64,000 nucleotides of DNA. It comes from Coniella vitis. Its lineage: Eukaryota > Ascomycota > Sordariomycetes > Diaporthales > Schizoparmaceae. Numbering within the stretch: position 1 is the first letter of the stretch; every line of letters begins with the position of its first letter. The stretch is from contig WUJK01000009.1 in NCBI GenBank assembly GCA_011317545.1, positions 992,001-1,056,000 of the forward strand. Reading direction: 5' to 3'. Positions 23,522 through 36,458 of the stretch are shown piece after piece. The position numbers and the translations under genes were made by a program. Below the pieces are notes generated by a model. It did no database searches. It saw only the letters and a program-made list of their open reading frames with translations, and was not told the origin of the DNA.

Positions 23522-24604
23522 TATTGATATTGCCGAACGGGTTGGTGTTTCGAGTAGAATCGGACTTGTTCTTGAAATGTTGCGATGGGATATTCTGGAC
23601 AATGGCACCACGTCAAGGGGAAGCCTCGTCGAGTTATATATACACACACCTTCGTCATGCTAGACGAGAATGAAAGTAGGTGTCATTTCTTATTTTGCAA
23701 AGTGCCATGTACCGTATACATTCTCACCTGTGTATTCGGCGAGACTGTTCTCGGGCATGACCAAGCCCAGCCCAGCCCAGCCCAGCCCACCGTCACGCGA
23801 ATTACCTACCGGTCCTTTTGCCTTGCCTACTTGAACAGGCAGTGCAAAAACGGGGGCGGTGGAACCGCCAGCAAAAGGCAGGGAGTGAGTGTGTCACCGG
23901 GCTGATTGTGCATGGTAGTAGGGCTGAGGACGGTTTTGTCCGTCTTACTTTTGCTGGGGTTTGCTTCGCGGCCAGGCATACGCACGCAGTTGCATTAGTG
24001 GGTCAGCGGTGTTGCGTATGTGTGTGTGTGTTTCTTTTTTTCCTTCGTTTTTTTTCTTCAAAGGCGGCTTACACGGAGTTGGCCAGTCGGATATTCCTCA
24101 CGGGTCAAGAGTCATCTTGCATCGACTCTGGCAATAAGCATGATGCATAATCAGTCAGACCGCATACAAACACAAATACATGCAGCCACGCTAGTCCGCT
24201 TTCTGACTCCGAAGCCAGAGCCGAGCCTTATCTCCTTATCTGTGGCTCTTATGCCGACCTATCAACCGCTCACTCGACTCCGCCCCTGTGAACTGAACTC
24301 CGAGGCTTCCTTCACCTCGCCAGACTCGGATATCATCCTCGATCCATCAGCACGTCGACTCGTACACGCAACCGATTTGTCAAGCCTGCCATGTTGTCTC
24401 CTCGTTTCAATCAGAAATTCCAAATGCGCAGTGGCATCATCAACCCCCTTGACTCACTAAAAGTCCACTGTGTTGTGTCGGAACTCGCCTCCATCCCCGA
24501 CGTCCAACGCCGAAGCCCAGAATCACTGTAGGCTACACCAGCCGTTGACACTTGCTTCCCAATCTCAGGACCAAGAGAACAGACAACAAAAAACAAAGAA
24601 AATA
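23371..24604. other. Divergent spacer between the small Ser-tract gene and the Zn2Cys6 gene
   Basis: About 1.2 kb. It holds the (GA)n tract, five tandem copies of AGCCC at about 23766-23790 and a short TG tract near 24017. No gene was recognised; both flanking genes start outward from it, so it should contain both promoters. Confidence 0.5.
23476..23518. repeat. (GA)n microsatellite upstream of the small Ser-tract gene
   Basis: About 43 bases of GA, in the likely promoter or 5' leader of the gene at 22955-23370. Confidence 0.95.
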
Positions 24605-26667
24605 ATGATACCCCAGAGCAACGGCTCCAATAAACACCCAAGCATCACGGAAAAGTATCGCCGTAATGGCAAGCTGCAGTCGTGCGAGCCCTGCCGCCGG
24701 TCCAAGCTGCGATGCGACCACATGGTGCCCGCCTGTGGGCGGTGTGTGCGGCGCGGCAACGTGGGCCAATGCTATTACCATCCCAATCCGTTGACGAGAA
24801 GGGTAGGGTGTCTTTTTGTTGTTGAAAGAAGCCATCGCGCGGCTGCCCCTGTGGCTGTGATCTCTCCATGTTTTCCGTCTTGTGCTCAGTGTTGTTTGCT
24901 GTGTGACTGACTGGTGATCATGTGGAAGACGGAGATTCCATGTTGGATATTGGTGAGACGATGATGATGATGATGATGATGATGGTGATGTTGTTGTCGT
25001 TGTTGTTAGAATATAAAAAGACAACAATGGTCTTTGTGGTTTCTATTCGTATATACGCCGACTGACACGTCCTCTTTCCAACAGCGTGGCGCCACTCCGA
25101 ATCGCCCTTCTCAGCCATCGCCAACTCCGACGCCGTCTTCTCAGCCCATCCTCGAGCCAGCCTCCCTCGCAGGCCAGGTCGTCCACTCGGTCGAGGGCTA
25201 CAAGGATGCCTTGATCTCGCCCACCTCCAGGACCAACCACTCCTCCTCCTCGTCATCCTTCTCGTCGTCGTCGCCGCCCTTCTCACACGCCCTGGCCTTC
25301 AGTCCGGCGGCCTTCCACCCCGACACCAGCCATGCCCAGTGCCAGGCCTTCCACCGCGCCGCCTCGGCCCCGCCCCTCGACTACCAGACCCCGCCTAATG
25401 CCCGTCGCGACACGGGCTTCCAGGGCGAGCTCTCGCACCTCAGCATCCTCAAGGAGACCCTGTGCGCCGTCGACCTCGAGCCCGCCGGCCTCGACATCCT
25501 GGTCCAGCACGACAACATCGTCGTGACGAGCGTGCGCATCACCCAGGGCTGCAAGCTGCTCGCGACGCTGCAGAACCGCAGCATGGTCTCGCACTTTGTG
25601 CAGCGCCTGCACGACATCAGCCACGGCGGCGTCGCGCTCGTGATCCCGCAGATGATGACCGAGTGGCTGGACCAGCTGTGGGCCGCGCACGGCGCCACGC
25701 TCGCGAGCCAGGAGCCCGCCGCGATCCGCCGGCTGAGCGAGCGCATCTGGCGCAACTCGCTGGCGGCCATGAGCTACGACGGCGACACGACCGCGCAGGC
25801 GTACGCGCGGGCCTCGAGCGGGCTGCACCTGCGCTGGGAGGCCATCGGCCTCATCTGCTCGGCGGTCGCCTTTGCCGTGCTCGAGACGCCGCCCACGGAC
25901 CACATCTTTGTCGAGCACCAGGTCTCGCGCAGCTGTCTGGTGGACCAGATGACCGAGACCATCGAGAAGTGCCTCGAGTTCTGCCGCTACTGCGAGGTGC
26001 TCGACGACTTGTTTGTCTGGCTGCTGCTCGACTACGCCGCCGTGGTGCAGTCCACCAAGGGCGACCGCCAGTATGCCACGTACCGCGCGACCGGCGAGGC
26101 CCACAGCGCCGTCATCGCCATGGGCCTGCACCAGGAGATCAAGGCCACCCCGAAGGTGCCCTTCTTCCTGGCCGAGCTGCGCAAGAGGACCTTTCTCGTG
26201 GCCTATTTCTGCGAGATCAGCCTGGCGACGTGCCTGGGCCGGCCGCCGCGGCTGTCGTACCGCTATTGCAAGATCCAGGCGCCGCTGGACCTGTCGGATG
26301 CCGAGCTCGTGCAGACGGGGGCTGAGCTCGAGGCGACGCTTGCGAGACTGGACGAGAATGGGTACAACACGGAGGGTATTGTGCGAGAAGTCACTTGTAA
26401 GTGAGCATGATTTTGCCATATTTCTTTCTCCTTCTTTTTGAAGAACCCGCTGACATTTCAAAATAATAATAACACAACACAGGCATTCGCGTCTACGCAA
26501 ACTTTACCCAACGACGAGAAGACATTGTCGACCTCGCCCTCGGCCAATACACCCGCGAAGAGGTCCTCGCCCGCGCGGCCACCATCCAGCGCACCAACGA
26601 GCAACACCTCGCCACCCTGCCGCTCTTTATGCGCCAGCTCGCCAGCCAGGGCCTCGCCTTTATGACG

Positions 26668-26702
<35 letters not shown>

Positions 26703-27978
26703 TCCCACAGCTCCTTACTCATCTATCCATCCTACTACTGCTCGTAAAAGTACTCCTACTATTACTTCTGCTACTGCTGGCCGCTATGGTGGTGTTGGCG
26801 TTGGTGTTGGTGTTGGCGTTGGTGTTGGTGTTGGCGTTGGTAATGGTAAAGGTTATGCCAATCCGTCTTCCAAAAAGACCACAACCCCCACCACCGCCAC
26901 ATCCACAGCCACAGCCACGCTCAACCCCCTCCACGCCGTCTGGCGCGCCACCGTCCGCATCTACTACCTCTCCAACGAGATCCTGCTGCAGCGTGTCCTC
27001 ATCCGCCGCACGGGCGCCACCTCCGACAAGCTCATCCAGGCCGCGCGCACCGTCTTCGGCGACGTGCTGCAGCTCACGGGCCGCAAGGACGTCGCCGTGC
27101 GCTTCCAGACAAGCTACAATCTCTACCTGGGCGGGCATGGCTTGCGCAGCGCCGCCATTGTGGCGATTGAGTTGCTCAAGCAGGAGATGGCGGCTGAGGC
27201 GGCAGCAGCGGCAGCAGCAGCAGCAGTGACCGGTCAGAAGCAACAGCAGCAGCAGCAGCAGCAGCAGAATCAGCAGCAAAAGTCATGGTATGATTACTAC
27301 CAGGAGAACCCGCCGCTGCCACGCAGCCAGACGATCCAGGACTTGGCTGTGTTTGCGTCGAGGCTGGCGGCTGTGGACGAGAGCGATGGGTCGTATCCGC
27401 TGTGTGAACAGGGCCATCGGGTGATTACCAAGATCCTGGACCGCATCTTGGAGCCAAAGGCAAAGATACCGCGGCAGCAGCAAAGAGATGTGTCGTATGA
27501 TGGTGGTGGGAGTAGTGCGGCTGAGAATGGCGGACAAGTCGCTGCTCCTGTCGATGTCATGTTGCCGCAAGTACAGCCACAAAGACAGGCACAGAATCAC
27601 CAGACGCAGACGGATGCGTATCTGCCCAACAATAATAACAACAACAACAACAACAGTGGCAATGGACAAGCACCGGCCTTAATGGCAGGCCACACACAGC
27701 AGCAGCAGCAGCCACAGCATCAGCAGCCACAGCAGCAGCAGCAGCAGCAGCATAGTCAGATGCAGAGCGACCAGATACCTCTACAGACGTCTGCGCCGGT
27801 GCAAATGAGTACGTTTGGGGGCCCCGGTATCCCCATGGCTCCGGACACGTTGCTCGGCTACGGTATGATGGATCTTGGGATCGGGTTGGATGCGCCCCTG
27901 AATCTGGGACAGGATGCCGATTTCATGGCCTGGTTGCAGGGCATGGATTGGGGGAGGGTGGACAATTGGACAATGTGA
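24605..27978 (+). CDS. Zn(II)2Cys6 fungal transcription factor
   Basis: Three exons, 24605-24802, 25085-26396 and 26483-27978, give 1,001 residues. The binuclear zinc cluster lies in exon 1 with Cys at 27, 30, 37, 44, 47 and 56 (CX2CX6CX6CX2CX8C), preceded by a basic segment. The middle region (about residues 190-500) resembles the fungal transcription-factor homology domain, with LRKRTFLVAYFCEISLATCLGRPPRLS as the best match to that fold. The C-terminal half has low-complexity tracts: poly-Ala, a VG repeat, poly-Gln, poly-Asn and His/Gln-rich stretches, as seen in activation regions. The target genes cannot be told from sequence. The intron after the cluster contains an ATG trinucleotide tract. 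It lies divergently from the small Ser-tract gene. Confidence 0.92.
24958..24986. repeat. (ATG)n tract in Zn2Cys6 gene intron 1
   Basis: About nine ATG/GAT triplets inside the 282-nt intron 24803-25084. Confidence 0.9.
26786..26842 (+). repeat. Coding VG-repeat tract
   Basis: A GGTGTT/GGCGTT hexanucleotide tandem within exon 3 of the Zn2Cys6 factor, encoding alternating Gly and Val for about 18 residues. Such six-base units keep frame when copy number varies. Confidence 0.85.
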
Positions 27979-28464
27979 CCATATCGTGCCTGTAATTTAT
28001 TCTTGGAGTTGGGATGTTCATTGTTCCTTGAAATGCTATGCTTTCGAATATGCTATTTGGAGTCTCGATTTCTCCGGTACATCAGTTTGATCTGTCGTCT
28101 TGTCATAAGGAAACAGAATGGAAAGACAGTTCAACATTTGAAAGACGCAATCTCCTCCATTCACCCATCAAAGCCTCTATATGAACATACAACACCAATG
28201 ATACACATGCACTTAGTGATATCCTCATAGTCGTCACATGTCTGCTGCTGGTTCTGGTCCTCATCATGAGGAAAGAAATAGAGTAAAGAACGAGTTGGTT
28301 TAGTATCGAGCTATCCTCCATACCGCCAATGTATGCGCCATCTTTGAGTCTAAGAACCAGTATCTAAACGCGAGGTAACTTTGTACGCTTGTCAAGAAGC
28401 GAAGCCCATCAACCTAAATCCAAGAAAAGCATGGCATAGACTATCGATCGCATCAAATTATACA
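27979..28464. other. Convergent spacer between the Zn2Cys6 factor and the P4-ATPase
   Basis: Shared 3' region of about 490 bp, AT-rich; no gene seen. Confidence 0.6.
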
Positions 28465-31400
28465 TTATACTTCAAGCCTCCTGTCCGACTCAAACACCGG
28501 CTCCTCTTCAACCTCACCCTCCACGTCCTCCTCCACTTCACACCCATTCTCCATCTTCAACACAGCCTTCAACCGCTCCCTCACGACCGTATCCTGCTCC
28601 ATCTCTTGCCACAATGCCAGATCCCAATCTTCCAGGTCCCCCTCCATCCACATCTCATCACCGCCCCCTCGTCCTCCATCGTTCCTACTGCCACCATTCC
28701 TCGCACCTCGAAGCCGCAACAACTTCCACCACCGTCCCCTTCCCCACCGCCACAAGCCCAAAACAACAAGCGTGCGCCTTGCCATGCGAAAGCCCATCTC
28801 AAGCACAAACAGCAGCACAAGCACGCAAATGAGCGCAAGCCACCAACCAGGATCACGCCCAAAAGTGTCAAAAAACCCGCTGCGGACATCGTACGGGCTG
28901 GGCTGCTTGGCATAGACCCCCGCGAGGAAGCACTGCCAGAGCCACCACCCTGCAAAGGTGATGCCAAAGGCTGAGAGAACGACGGCGGATTTGGAGTGAG
29001 TCTCTATGAGCCTGTATTATCGTTAGCATATTTTGATCGTGGCTTCTGCAACGGGTCGTCAGCTTGCCAAAGAGATGACTTACAGTAATTTGCAGTTTGT
29101 CCAAATAATGCAAGCACTAAAAATGAGATTGCCAAAGGCAAACAGTCCATCGTCTCGCATCCCTCCAAGCTGCCCAAAAACACCATACGCAGCCCAGCAC
29201 CCGAAGAATAACAGGACGCCTTCAACACCAGCCCCAATCATCCAGCCAAAGTATTTACTGAAATTGAGCGCCTTGCCTCGTTGTCCATATACATAGAGCT
29301 CGGGAACCGCCAAGAGTGTGTCGGCGTTGAGATCTTGCTCCCATACGCCCGGAACAATAACACAAAGACTGGTGAACAACACGTTCAGGACAGTCAGACT
29401 CCAGCTTTCGTAAAGTGATGTGCCGGTAAATCCAGTCCATCTTGTAAAGATTTCTTGTGGTAAATAAAAGAGCATTTCTTTCCAAAATGTCCATAGAACA
29501 AAGTTTGCTGTGCGAGCATAGTTCCACCTTCCATGCACGAGTAGTAGCCGTTGCAGGAAACGGAATTGGGAAATGGCGTAATCAGCGACGCGGGCAGCTT
29601 GAAGACCCTCTCGGCCTGATATGCCAACGCCCACGTGGGCTTCCGCAATCATGGCCAAATCATTGGCACCGTCGCCAATTGCAAGAGTGAGAGACGGCGT
29701 TGTGACTGGCAATTGGGATGTTGTTTTGCGTGTAGCGCGCACAATGAAGGCCTTCTGAGCAGGCGACGCACGGCAGCATATAACGCTGTCAATATGTGGT
29801 ATCATCCTGAACAGCAAGTCTTTCAGGTGCGTGTCCGCTGAATTGCCCGAAGGTGCTTCAATACAGGCCAATGTGTGACCGTCAATCACGACAACGAGGT
29901 GGGAGCTACCTGTGATTCTCCCTCCAGTACTGGTTAGTTGTAGCTCGTCAAACACCTCCAGCATTTGAGCCTCCAGGTCGCCGAGTGTCGCATCAAGAAT
30001 GTAGACTTGAGATTCTGGCAGACAAATCTGGGCAGAATGTGCAATATTGATTGCCGTCTCGCGCTTGTCGCCGGTCAACATCCAAATCTTGATGTTTGCG
30101 CGCCGAAGCTTGTCAATCGTCTCTGGAACCCCAGCCTGCAACTTGTCCTCGATAGCCGACGCACCCACAAGATCCAAATCCTGCTCAATCAGATCGCCGG
30201 TCTCTTCGATTCTAGCCTGTCTGTCGACAATGCTGGTCTCGGCGGCGTGAAAGGCCGTTTTCCATGTTTGATAGTCTGCTTCGGTGATATACTTGTGCGC
30301 ATAAAGAAGCGTTCGTAAGCCTTCAGTGGCAAAATCGTCAAGATGCTTGAAGGAGCGGGTGAAGATGGTTGCTTCATCGTTCACAGATGGATCGTCCAGA
30401 AACGCAAACTTATCACTCTGGCGTCCGGCCGCTGACCGTGACCGCTGCGACTGTGGCATGAGAGATGATGGCACATCAAGGGACATGCCTCTAGTGAGTA
30501 GAGGCCGTGATCGGTTGTCTGGGTGAGTTACACTGTTGATCTCAAAAGATTTGCTCCTGACAGATAGTGGAGGGCGAAGGTTCGAGGGCCCCGCGTTTGG
30601 TCGAACACCTATGCTGCGCCGGATTGTGAGACTGGGTCGACCGCCAAAGCTATTGCGTGGCTCTTGTTGAAAGCTCTTTCGCTGCATGGCACGCTCAAGT
30701 TCGGCACTCTGCCGCACCTCTTGTGCTTTCTGCATTGCCACCTGAGCCAAGCGCAGACGAGGTAATATCACCGAGTCGGCACCTTTGCAGATGAGCCAAA
30801 TCGTGCCGTCAGGGCACCGTAGTATAATGGTCATTCGTTTCCGCTTGCTGCTAAATTCAATGACATCGAGAATCTCATATACCCTTGTGGCCTCTGACCC
30901 GTCTGCATTTGATAATTTCAGAGTGACCTGATGGGAGGATCGTTGGACAATAGTGTATCCCAACTCTTGAGCCGCTCTGACAAGAGCTAGCTCATCTGGG
31001 GATGATGCCTGGTAGTCAATCTTGTCGTCCTTGACCTCGGGCAGACAAGTATGACAGAGAGCCATCGCCAGGATGTATTGCACCGCTCTTCGAGAAAATG
31101 TAGCCCTGGGTCGATGGCGAATAAATTCCAGAAGATCATCGGTTGTCACGTCTGGTTGAACATGATCTCCACGGCCAGTTGGCCTCCAATGGGAAGAAGA
31201 CCTCCGTCCAGATGGTGCCGGCTGCATCACATCCTCGCCTGCCGACCTTGAGACGATGCTTCGTCGATCGCCACTGGCACTCAATTCCATGGAACGCACG
31301 CGTGGGTTAGCTGCTGCTGCTTTGTTTGTGTGAATATGATCATCGTCCATCACTGGGCTTTGCTCGTCAACCAGGTCCTTTTGGTGTAGCCATGCGGTTC

Positions 31401-33003
31401 CGGCAATGGTAACTTTTCTGAACTTCATCACGTTTTCCGTCAAGGTGCCCGTCTTGTCGGAAAATATGTACCCTATCTGGCCCAGATTCTCGAGGATTGT
31501 GTTCGTGTTGCATCTTGCCGGCGTGTTAGTTGCTTCGTCGAACATGCCAAGGTCCCCATTCATCATTAGCATTTGCCCAATCTTGACAATCTCCAAGCTG
31601 ACATATAATGCCAGCGGGATGACGTTGTTAAACATGATGGCATAGCCAATGATGATATCCTGGGCCGGCACGCTGTCTCCATCAATGTACCACGCATAAT
31701 TTTCCGTCGACCTCTGCCAGAGCAGGTAGCCGACGGAACACCCCATGGTCAAGCAAATAACATAAAAAACGAGGCTCAGCACAACTCTGTTATAGACTCT
31801 CTCCAAAGCTGGTTGCTTTGCCCTCGGGTGATGGTTGGCGTTCATGCGGATCTTGCACTCCTCGCCGGTATTGATTACGACGCCAACTGCACAGGGAGTG
31901 TTTCGAAGAGTGCTGCCGCGGTAGACAACTTCATTCAGGGTGACTGGCACTGTTTTGCCGTCCAAGGTAACACGGCCGTCGAAGCTGTACAGATCTGCGT
32001 TGGGGTCTTCGACGACAAACTCGGCCTCGCAAGCCACAAGCCCTCGAATGGTACTGCAGTTGTGAAACTCAGGCAAGACCTGCTTGCTCTTGAGGTTCGT
32101 TTCGCCATCCAGAGCCATGGTTTCGACGTAAGCCAGCCCATTTTCACCGTCAGCGTGGACCAACACGAGGTCAGCAGGTACCTCTTCGTCTCGCCTCAAC
32201 TTAACCACATCTCCCACCCTGAGGTCTTTCCACATTGCCTTTGTCCATCGAAGTCCATCCACAGCTTCCTCGTCCTCTGGCTCGTCTGGCACAATTTCTT
32301 TGGGCTTTTGTTGGCTGATGAGCGCGCGTAATCGCTCCATATACGCGCCATTTGTGGCATTTGCCGACCCAGGCAGACCGTCCGCTCTGCGTAGCACAGT
32401 GACTGGCTGCGCATTCTCCACTTTATCCAAGCGGTGCCGCTTGTAGTCGTCATAGCCCTCCTTTATAATGGTCAAAAGCACGAAAAACAGCAGTGGCAGG
32501 ATTGTGGTGATATTTCCGGTTGTGCTGATGCCAGGAATAGTCTGTGGTATTCCCACACAGAGAAAGTAAAAGTTTCCCAGGCGCGAGAATTGGAAGAACA
32601 GCTGTTTGGGAAAGAAGTCAAACACATTGTACCGAGACGTCCGGATGGCATTTAAGATAAAAGGCTGGCCGCGCCTTTCGTCGATGATCAGCGAGGGCGG
32701 CGGCGGCTGCTGCTGCTGCTGCTGCTGCTGCGGTGCATCGAGATTCAGGGGAATGCGACGGCCGTTCTTTGATGGCGGGAGAGGCTTCTGGCGGAGAATG
32801 AGTTCTGTTACCACTCTCTGATAAGCAAGTTGCGCCCAAGCTTTGATGCGCCGCCGCGGTGCCACCGGCCGTCTCCCGGCTGTGTGCGTTGTAGCAGCGC
32901 GGATTCCATGATCTGACGTTGACGAAGCATCGCCAAGGCGTCGGCTTTTTTCGGAAATTGTGCCTTGATCGTGAGCCACGTTTTTGCCGTCCACGCCGGT
33001 CAT
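28465..33003 (-). CDS. DNF3: P4-type phospholipid-translocating ATPase (flippase), Dnf3-like
   Basis: Two exons, 33003-29084 and 29011-28465, give 1,488 residues. P4-ATPases move phospholipids from the outer or lumenal to the cytosolic leaflet. Family motifs are all present: DGETNLK with Asp at 299, the phosphorylated Asp516 in DKTGTLTENV, MLTGDKRETAINIA, and the hinge motif GDGANDLAMI with Asp at 1111. A poly-Gln/Pro stretch precedes the first membrane domain. The N-terminal INA-type motif reads NAIRTSRYNVFDFFPKQLF. A long insert in the nucleotide-binding domain (about residues 740-870) is basic and Ser-rich. Closest in feel to yeast Dnf3 (trans-Golgi); the subclass is inferred from the insert and C-terminus. 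The second exon adds LIETHSKSAVVLSAFG and the last membrane segments. Confidence 0.92.
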
Positions 33004-34398
33004 GACGAGCTCGAGTAGAGGAGCAGTGATCGTCTCATGGCTCCTGTGGCCAGTAGAGGAGACGCCGATGGATCCAAGCGAGTGAATCTATGCAAAAGGC
33101 TCAAGAGCAAAGGCCCTTGCGAGGTTCGAGCGGAGTGGAATGTCGTGGCGTGTCTCGGCGAATTCAAGCACACACAAGAGCGACTGGCAGCGCGAGGGAA
33201 AGCGCGCATACAGGGGCGAAGCAAGCAGACAAGCGGATATACACACTGACAATGGCACGCAAAGCACAGAAACGAGCGTCGTGGGTCGCAAAGCAACAGA
33301 CCGCCAAAGATTGATGAGCTTCTATGTAGGTACGGAGAAGCGGGCAAGCGCCTGCCAGAATCGAGAAATCAAGAAGTTGGATCAATCCTGGGTTCGCTGC
33401 CTTCCTGTTTATGCAAGTGCTCCACCGCCTCGCTAAAGGCATTAGGCTCTGGGCGCCGCCAGATGCCGCTAATAATTTAGCCCTGTCAGCCCTGCCAGTG
33501 CTCCACCCTGCCCTGTAACCCTAACCCGTAGCTCGACTCGTCGACGTCTTCAGCACCTTTCTGCTTGCATCACGATGTTACCAAGTACAGCCTGCATGTC
33601 TGCCACGCTGCTTTCTGTTTCCCAAAATAAGAACACATTCTCTCCGGCCTCCTCAATTTACAAAAGCACCTTGGCCACCCGACACTCAGCTGTCGCGGTA
33701 ACGGTAACAGCTTGACTTCCAAAAAAGACCGAAACATAAAACACGCCAGATGGCATTCCAGTGAATGGCTGCACTCAGTCCTTGGCCGGACTCGAAAGCA
33801 TCCTCGCCTTCATCACCCAATGAGTGAGTGCGCTTGCTAGAGTTAATTCTTCAGATGAGCGCTCACGTAAACAGTAAAAGTCTGGAAGCGGGTGGTACAT
33901 ACTTGAAAATTTCCCCCAAACTTCTTATCCAGACATTGCAGACGTTGAAGCTTCTGTGGCGGCCTCTACTGGATGATTGTTACGATATCGACATCCCGTC
34001 TCGTCTCAGCTTCTTGGACAATTTGGGGTTGGTTGAAAGCAAAATGAGGCAGTACTGCCAATGGCTTCATTGACCATCGTCTTTCTTCGGCGCCGTTCGT
34101 TCATCAATCTCCCGCGGCGCGATATCGACGCGGCTGGCGGCGAATACAGTATCGAACGAAGGGACTGGAATGGGTCGTTGCCAGGTGGCCCGTTTCTAGT
34201 CAACAGTGTCGCTCGAATTGTTATGGCAATTCCAGTCCAGCATTCCATCTAGAGGTTCATATAGTTCAGCTGGTAAAGCCCTGGAACAATCAAGGAAGTC
34301 TGAACAAAAACTCTTAAAGTACGATTCGCTACATGGCCGGGCTTCCTGATTAGGTCCTCGAGATCTCCGCCGGTAGATGCTGCATCTGAGACCTCAAC
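33004..34398. other. Divergent spacer between the P4-ATPase and the MFSD5-type gene
   Basis: About 1.4 kb with both promoters. A telomere-like TAACCCTAACCC lies at 33516-33527. A stretch at 34258-34280 resembles a tRNA A box but has no cloverleaf. No gene was recognised. Confidence 0.5.
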
Positions 34399-36365
34399 AT
34401 GGACCTAAACATTTATTGGGTTGTCTTCCTGATCCTGCTCCCGATTGTCGTCTTCCTGACCAGCCGCGAGCTCCTAGCCAGCATATTGAGCACCGTCTCC
34501 AGGCCCTGGCGGCGCCACCAACCTCGGAGGGCGTCTCTGAAGGGCTACGACGCCAGTCTCTTGCTCGAAGACCAACCAGCTCTCGACACACCGCCAGCGG
34601 CACAACAACAGCCTTGCCAAGTCCAAGATGTAGCGTCCTTCCGCCGAACATTCCTCTCCGTCTACCTCCTCGTCATGTCCTCTGAGTGGCTGTCGGGCCC
34701 CTATCTCTACACCCTCTTTCGCGACGACTACGCTCTGCCCGAGTCCACAGTCTGTGCGCTCTACGCAACAGGCTACACCTCCGCCGCTGTGTCCGCTCTG
34801 GGCACGGGCTTTCTCGCTGACCGCTACGGCCGCCGCAAGGCCTGCCTGGCCCAGTGCCTTATCCACACGGCAGCGTGTCTGACGATTGTCCTGGGCGGGA
34901 AGAACATGCCCATCCTGTATTTGGGCCGCGTCTTTGCTGGTATGGCGCTGACGCTGCTGTGGACTGTCTTTGAGAGCTGGATGGTGACGGAGTGGAATGC
35001 GCGAGGTCTGGACGAGTATGCAGAAGAAGAAGGCGGTAGCATGGGTGGGGGTTTGTGCAAAATGTTTGGGATCATGACGACGGCGAATTGCATGACTGCT
35101 ATCGTTGGCGGTGTGGTCGGACATGTGCTGGTTTCCATTCTTGGGTCCAAGCTTTGGCCTTTTGGTCTCGGTATTGTAAGTTGTGCTTGGTCACTTGTGG
35201 TCGTTGGGATTATTAGATTCGCACGTTGCTAACGATGAGGTATAATCAGGTCATGGAGTGTATTGCAGCGGTGTTGATGCTCAGAACCATGGTAACGATG
35301 GATGCCCGCGAATGGTGAGGGTGTGATCCATAGCTAACCATTACGTTCAGAACGAGAATTACGGCATTCAGCCCGAGAAGAGTAGCCGCATCATGGAACC
35401 GACAGTACACATGTCAGACAAGGGCTCACTTGGAGGTACTTGGCCCCCGAGGCACGCTGTCGATATCTTGCTTGCTGCTGACTGCTGGCGGACAAACCCC
35501 CTTGTCCTTTTTTAGACATCCGCATCTGGGCACTCACCCTCGTCGCCTCTTGTTTCGAAGGTACCACATTCCTCGTGAACTTCTTCTGGCCAGCCATCCT
35601 CCAAGATGCCCACCGGGGCACGAAGCCGTTCGATGATGAATCCAACAACAACAACAACCGCCCAACCTCAGCCTTACACATGCCCCTCAACCACGACATC
35701 CCCTACGGCATAACCTTTGCCTCCTTCATGGCCGCCATGATCCTGGGCGCGCTCTTCTTCAACACATACTTTGGCGCGAGGATACTCAAGAGTTTGGGCG
35801 ACACGCACAAGCTCCAGACACCCGTGTGTCTCCTCACCGGCGCCATCCTCACTGCCGGGCTCAGCCTGCTCTGCCTGAGCGTGACAAGAAGTGAAGTGTC
35901 ACAGTTTGCCACCTTTCTCATGTTTGAGGTTGCGAATGGTGTCTATGTGCCTAGTATGGCATATACGCGCGGTATTGTGGTGGATGATCGGAGTCGTGCG
36001 GGTTTGTATGGGTTGATGAGAATCCCGCTGTTTGTCTTTGTGATATTAGCTTTGGGGATAACGGCTGGTGAGTGGATGGGTTCTTCTCTACTCCAAGAAA
36101 TAAAAAAAGATGATGAATATGCGGTCGTTTGACTAACAGTACCATCGTAGAAACCACCTCGAGACGGACAATTCTCGCGTTTGCATCTGTCTGTCTTGTC
36201 CTGGCGGTGGTAGCACTGCTAGCTGGGTTCTGGGGGACATGGAGGCCCTTAAAGGTGGTTGCTGGTGCGGCTGACGAGTCGAATATGCTCCCAGGCTATG
36301 ATACGCCGGATGTTGTGACGGAACAGGTGAAGGATGAGGAACACTTTTTCGAAGACAACGTCTGA
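34399..36365 (+). CDS. MFSD5-type major facilitator (molybdate-anion transporter family)
   Basis: Five exons, 34399-35175, 35250-35291, 35351-35435, 35516-36067 and 36151-36365, give 556 residues. The DUF791/MFSD5 family includes algal and animal molybdate importers. Family features are an N-terminal membrane anchor, SVYLLVMSSEWLSGPYLYTLF, the MFS loop motif GFLADRYGRRKAC and WTVFESWMVTEWNARGL. The second half has IRIWALTLVASCFEGTTFLVNFFWPAIL and ARILKSLGDT. A 42-nt exon 2 encodes part of a membrane segment. An Asn run sits in the central loop and the C-terminus is acidic. Molybdate is the best guess for substrate, from family knowledge only. It is convergent with SSF1, with only 93 bp between the stop codons. 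Confidence 0.9.
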
Positions 36366-36458
36366 GCAGCAATCACAGAGTGTGTGGGTATATTTTTCGT
36401 CAATAGTCTGCTCTTGATAACATCCGAATTTTGATAGAATTCCCCATTCACACACACG

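Noticed and set aside
25283..26500. 405-codon minus-strand frame
   Set aside because: Antisense shadow of the GC-rich Zn2Cys6 exon 2, caused by strong codon bias.
34252..34345. tRNA-like A box (TAGTTCAGCTGGTAAAGC)
   Set aside because: No matching B box or acceptor-stem pairing was found downstream, so no cloverleaf can be drawn.
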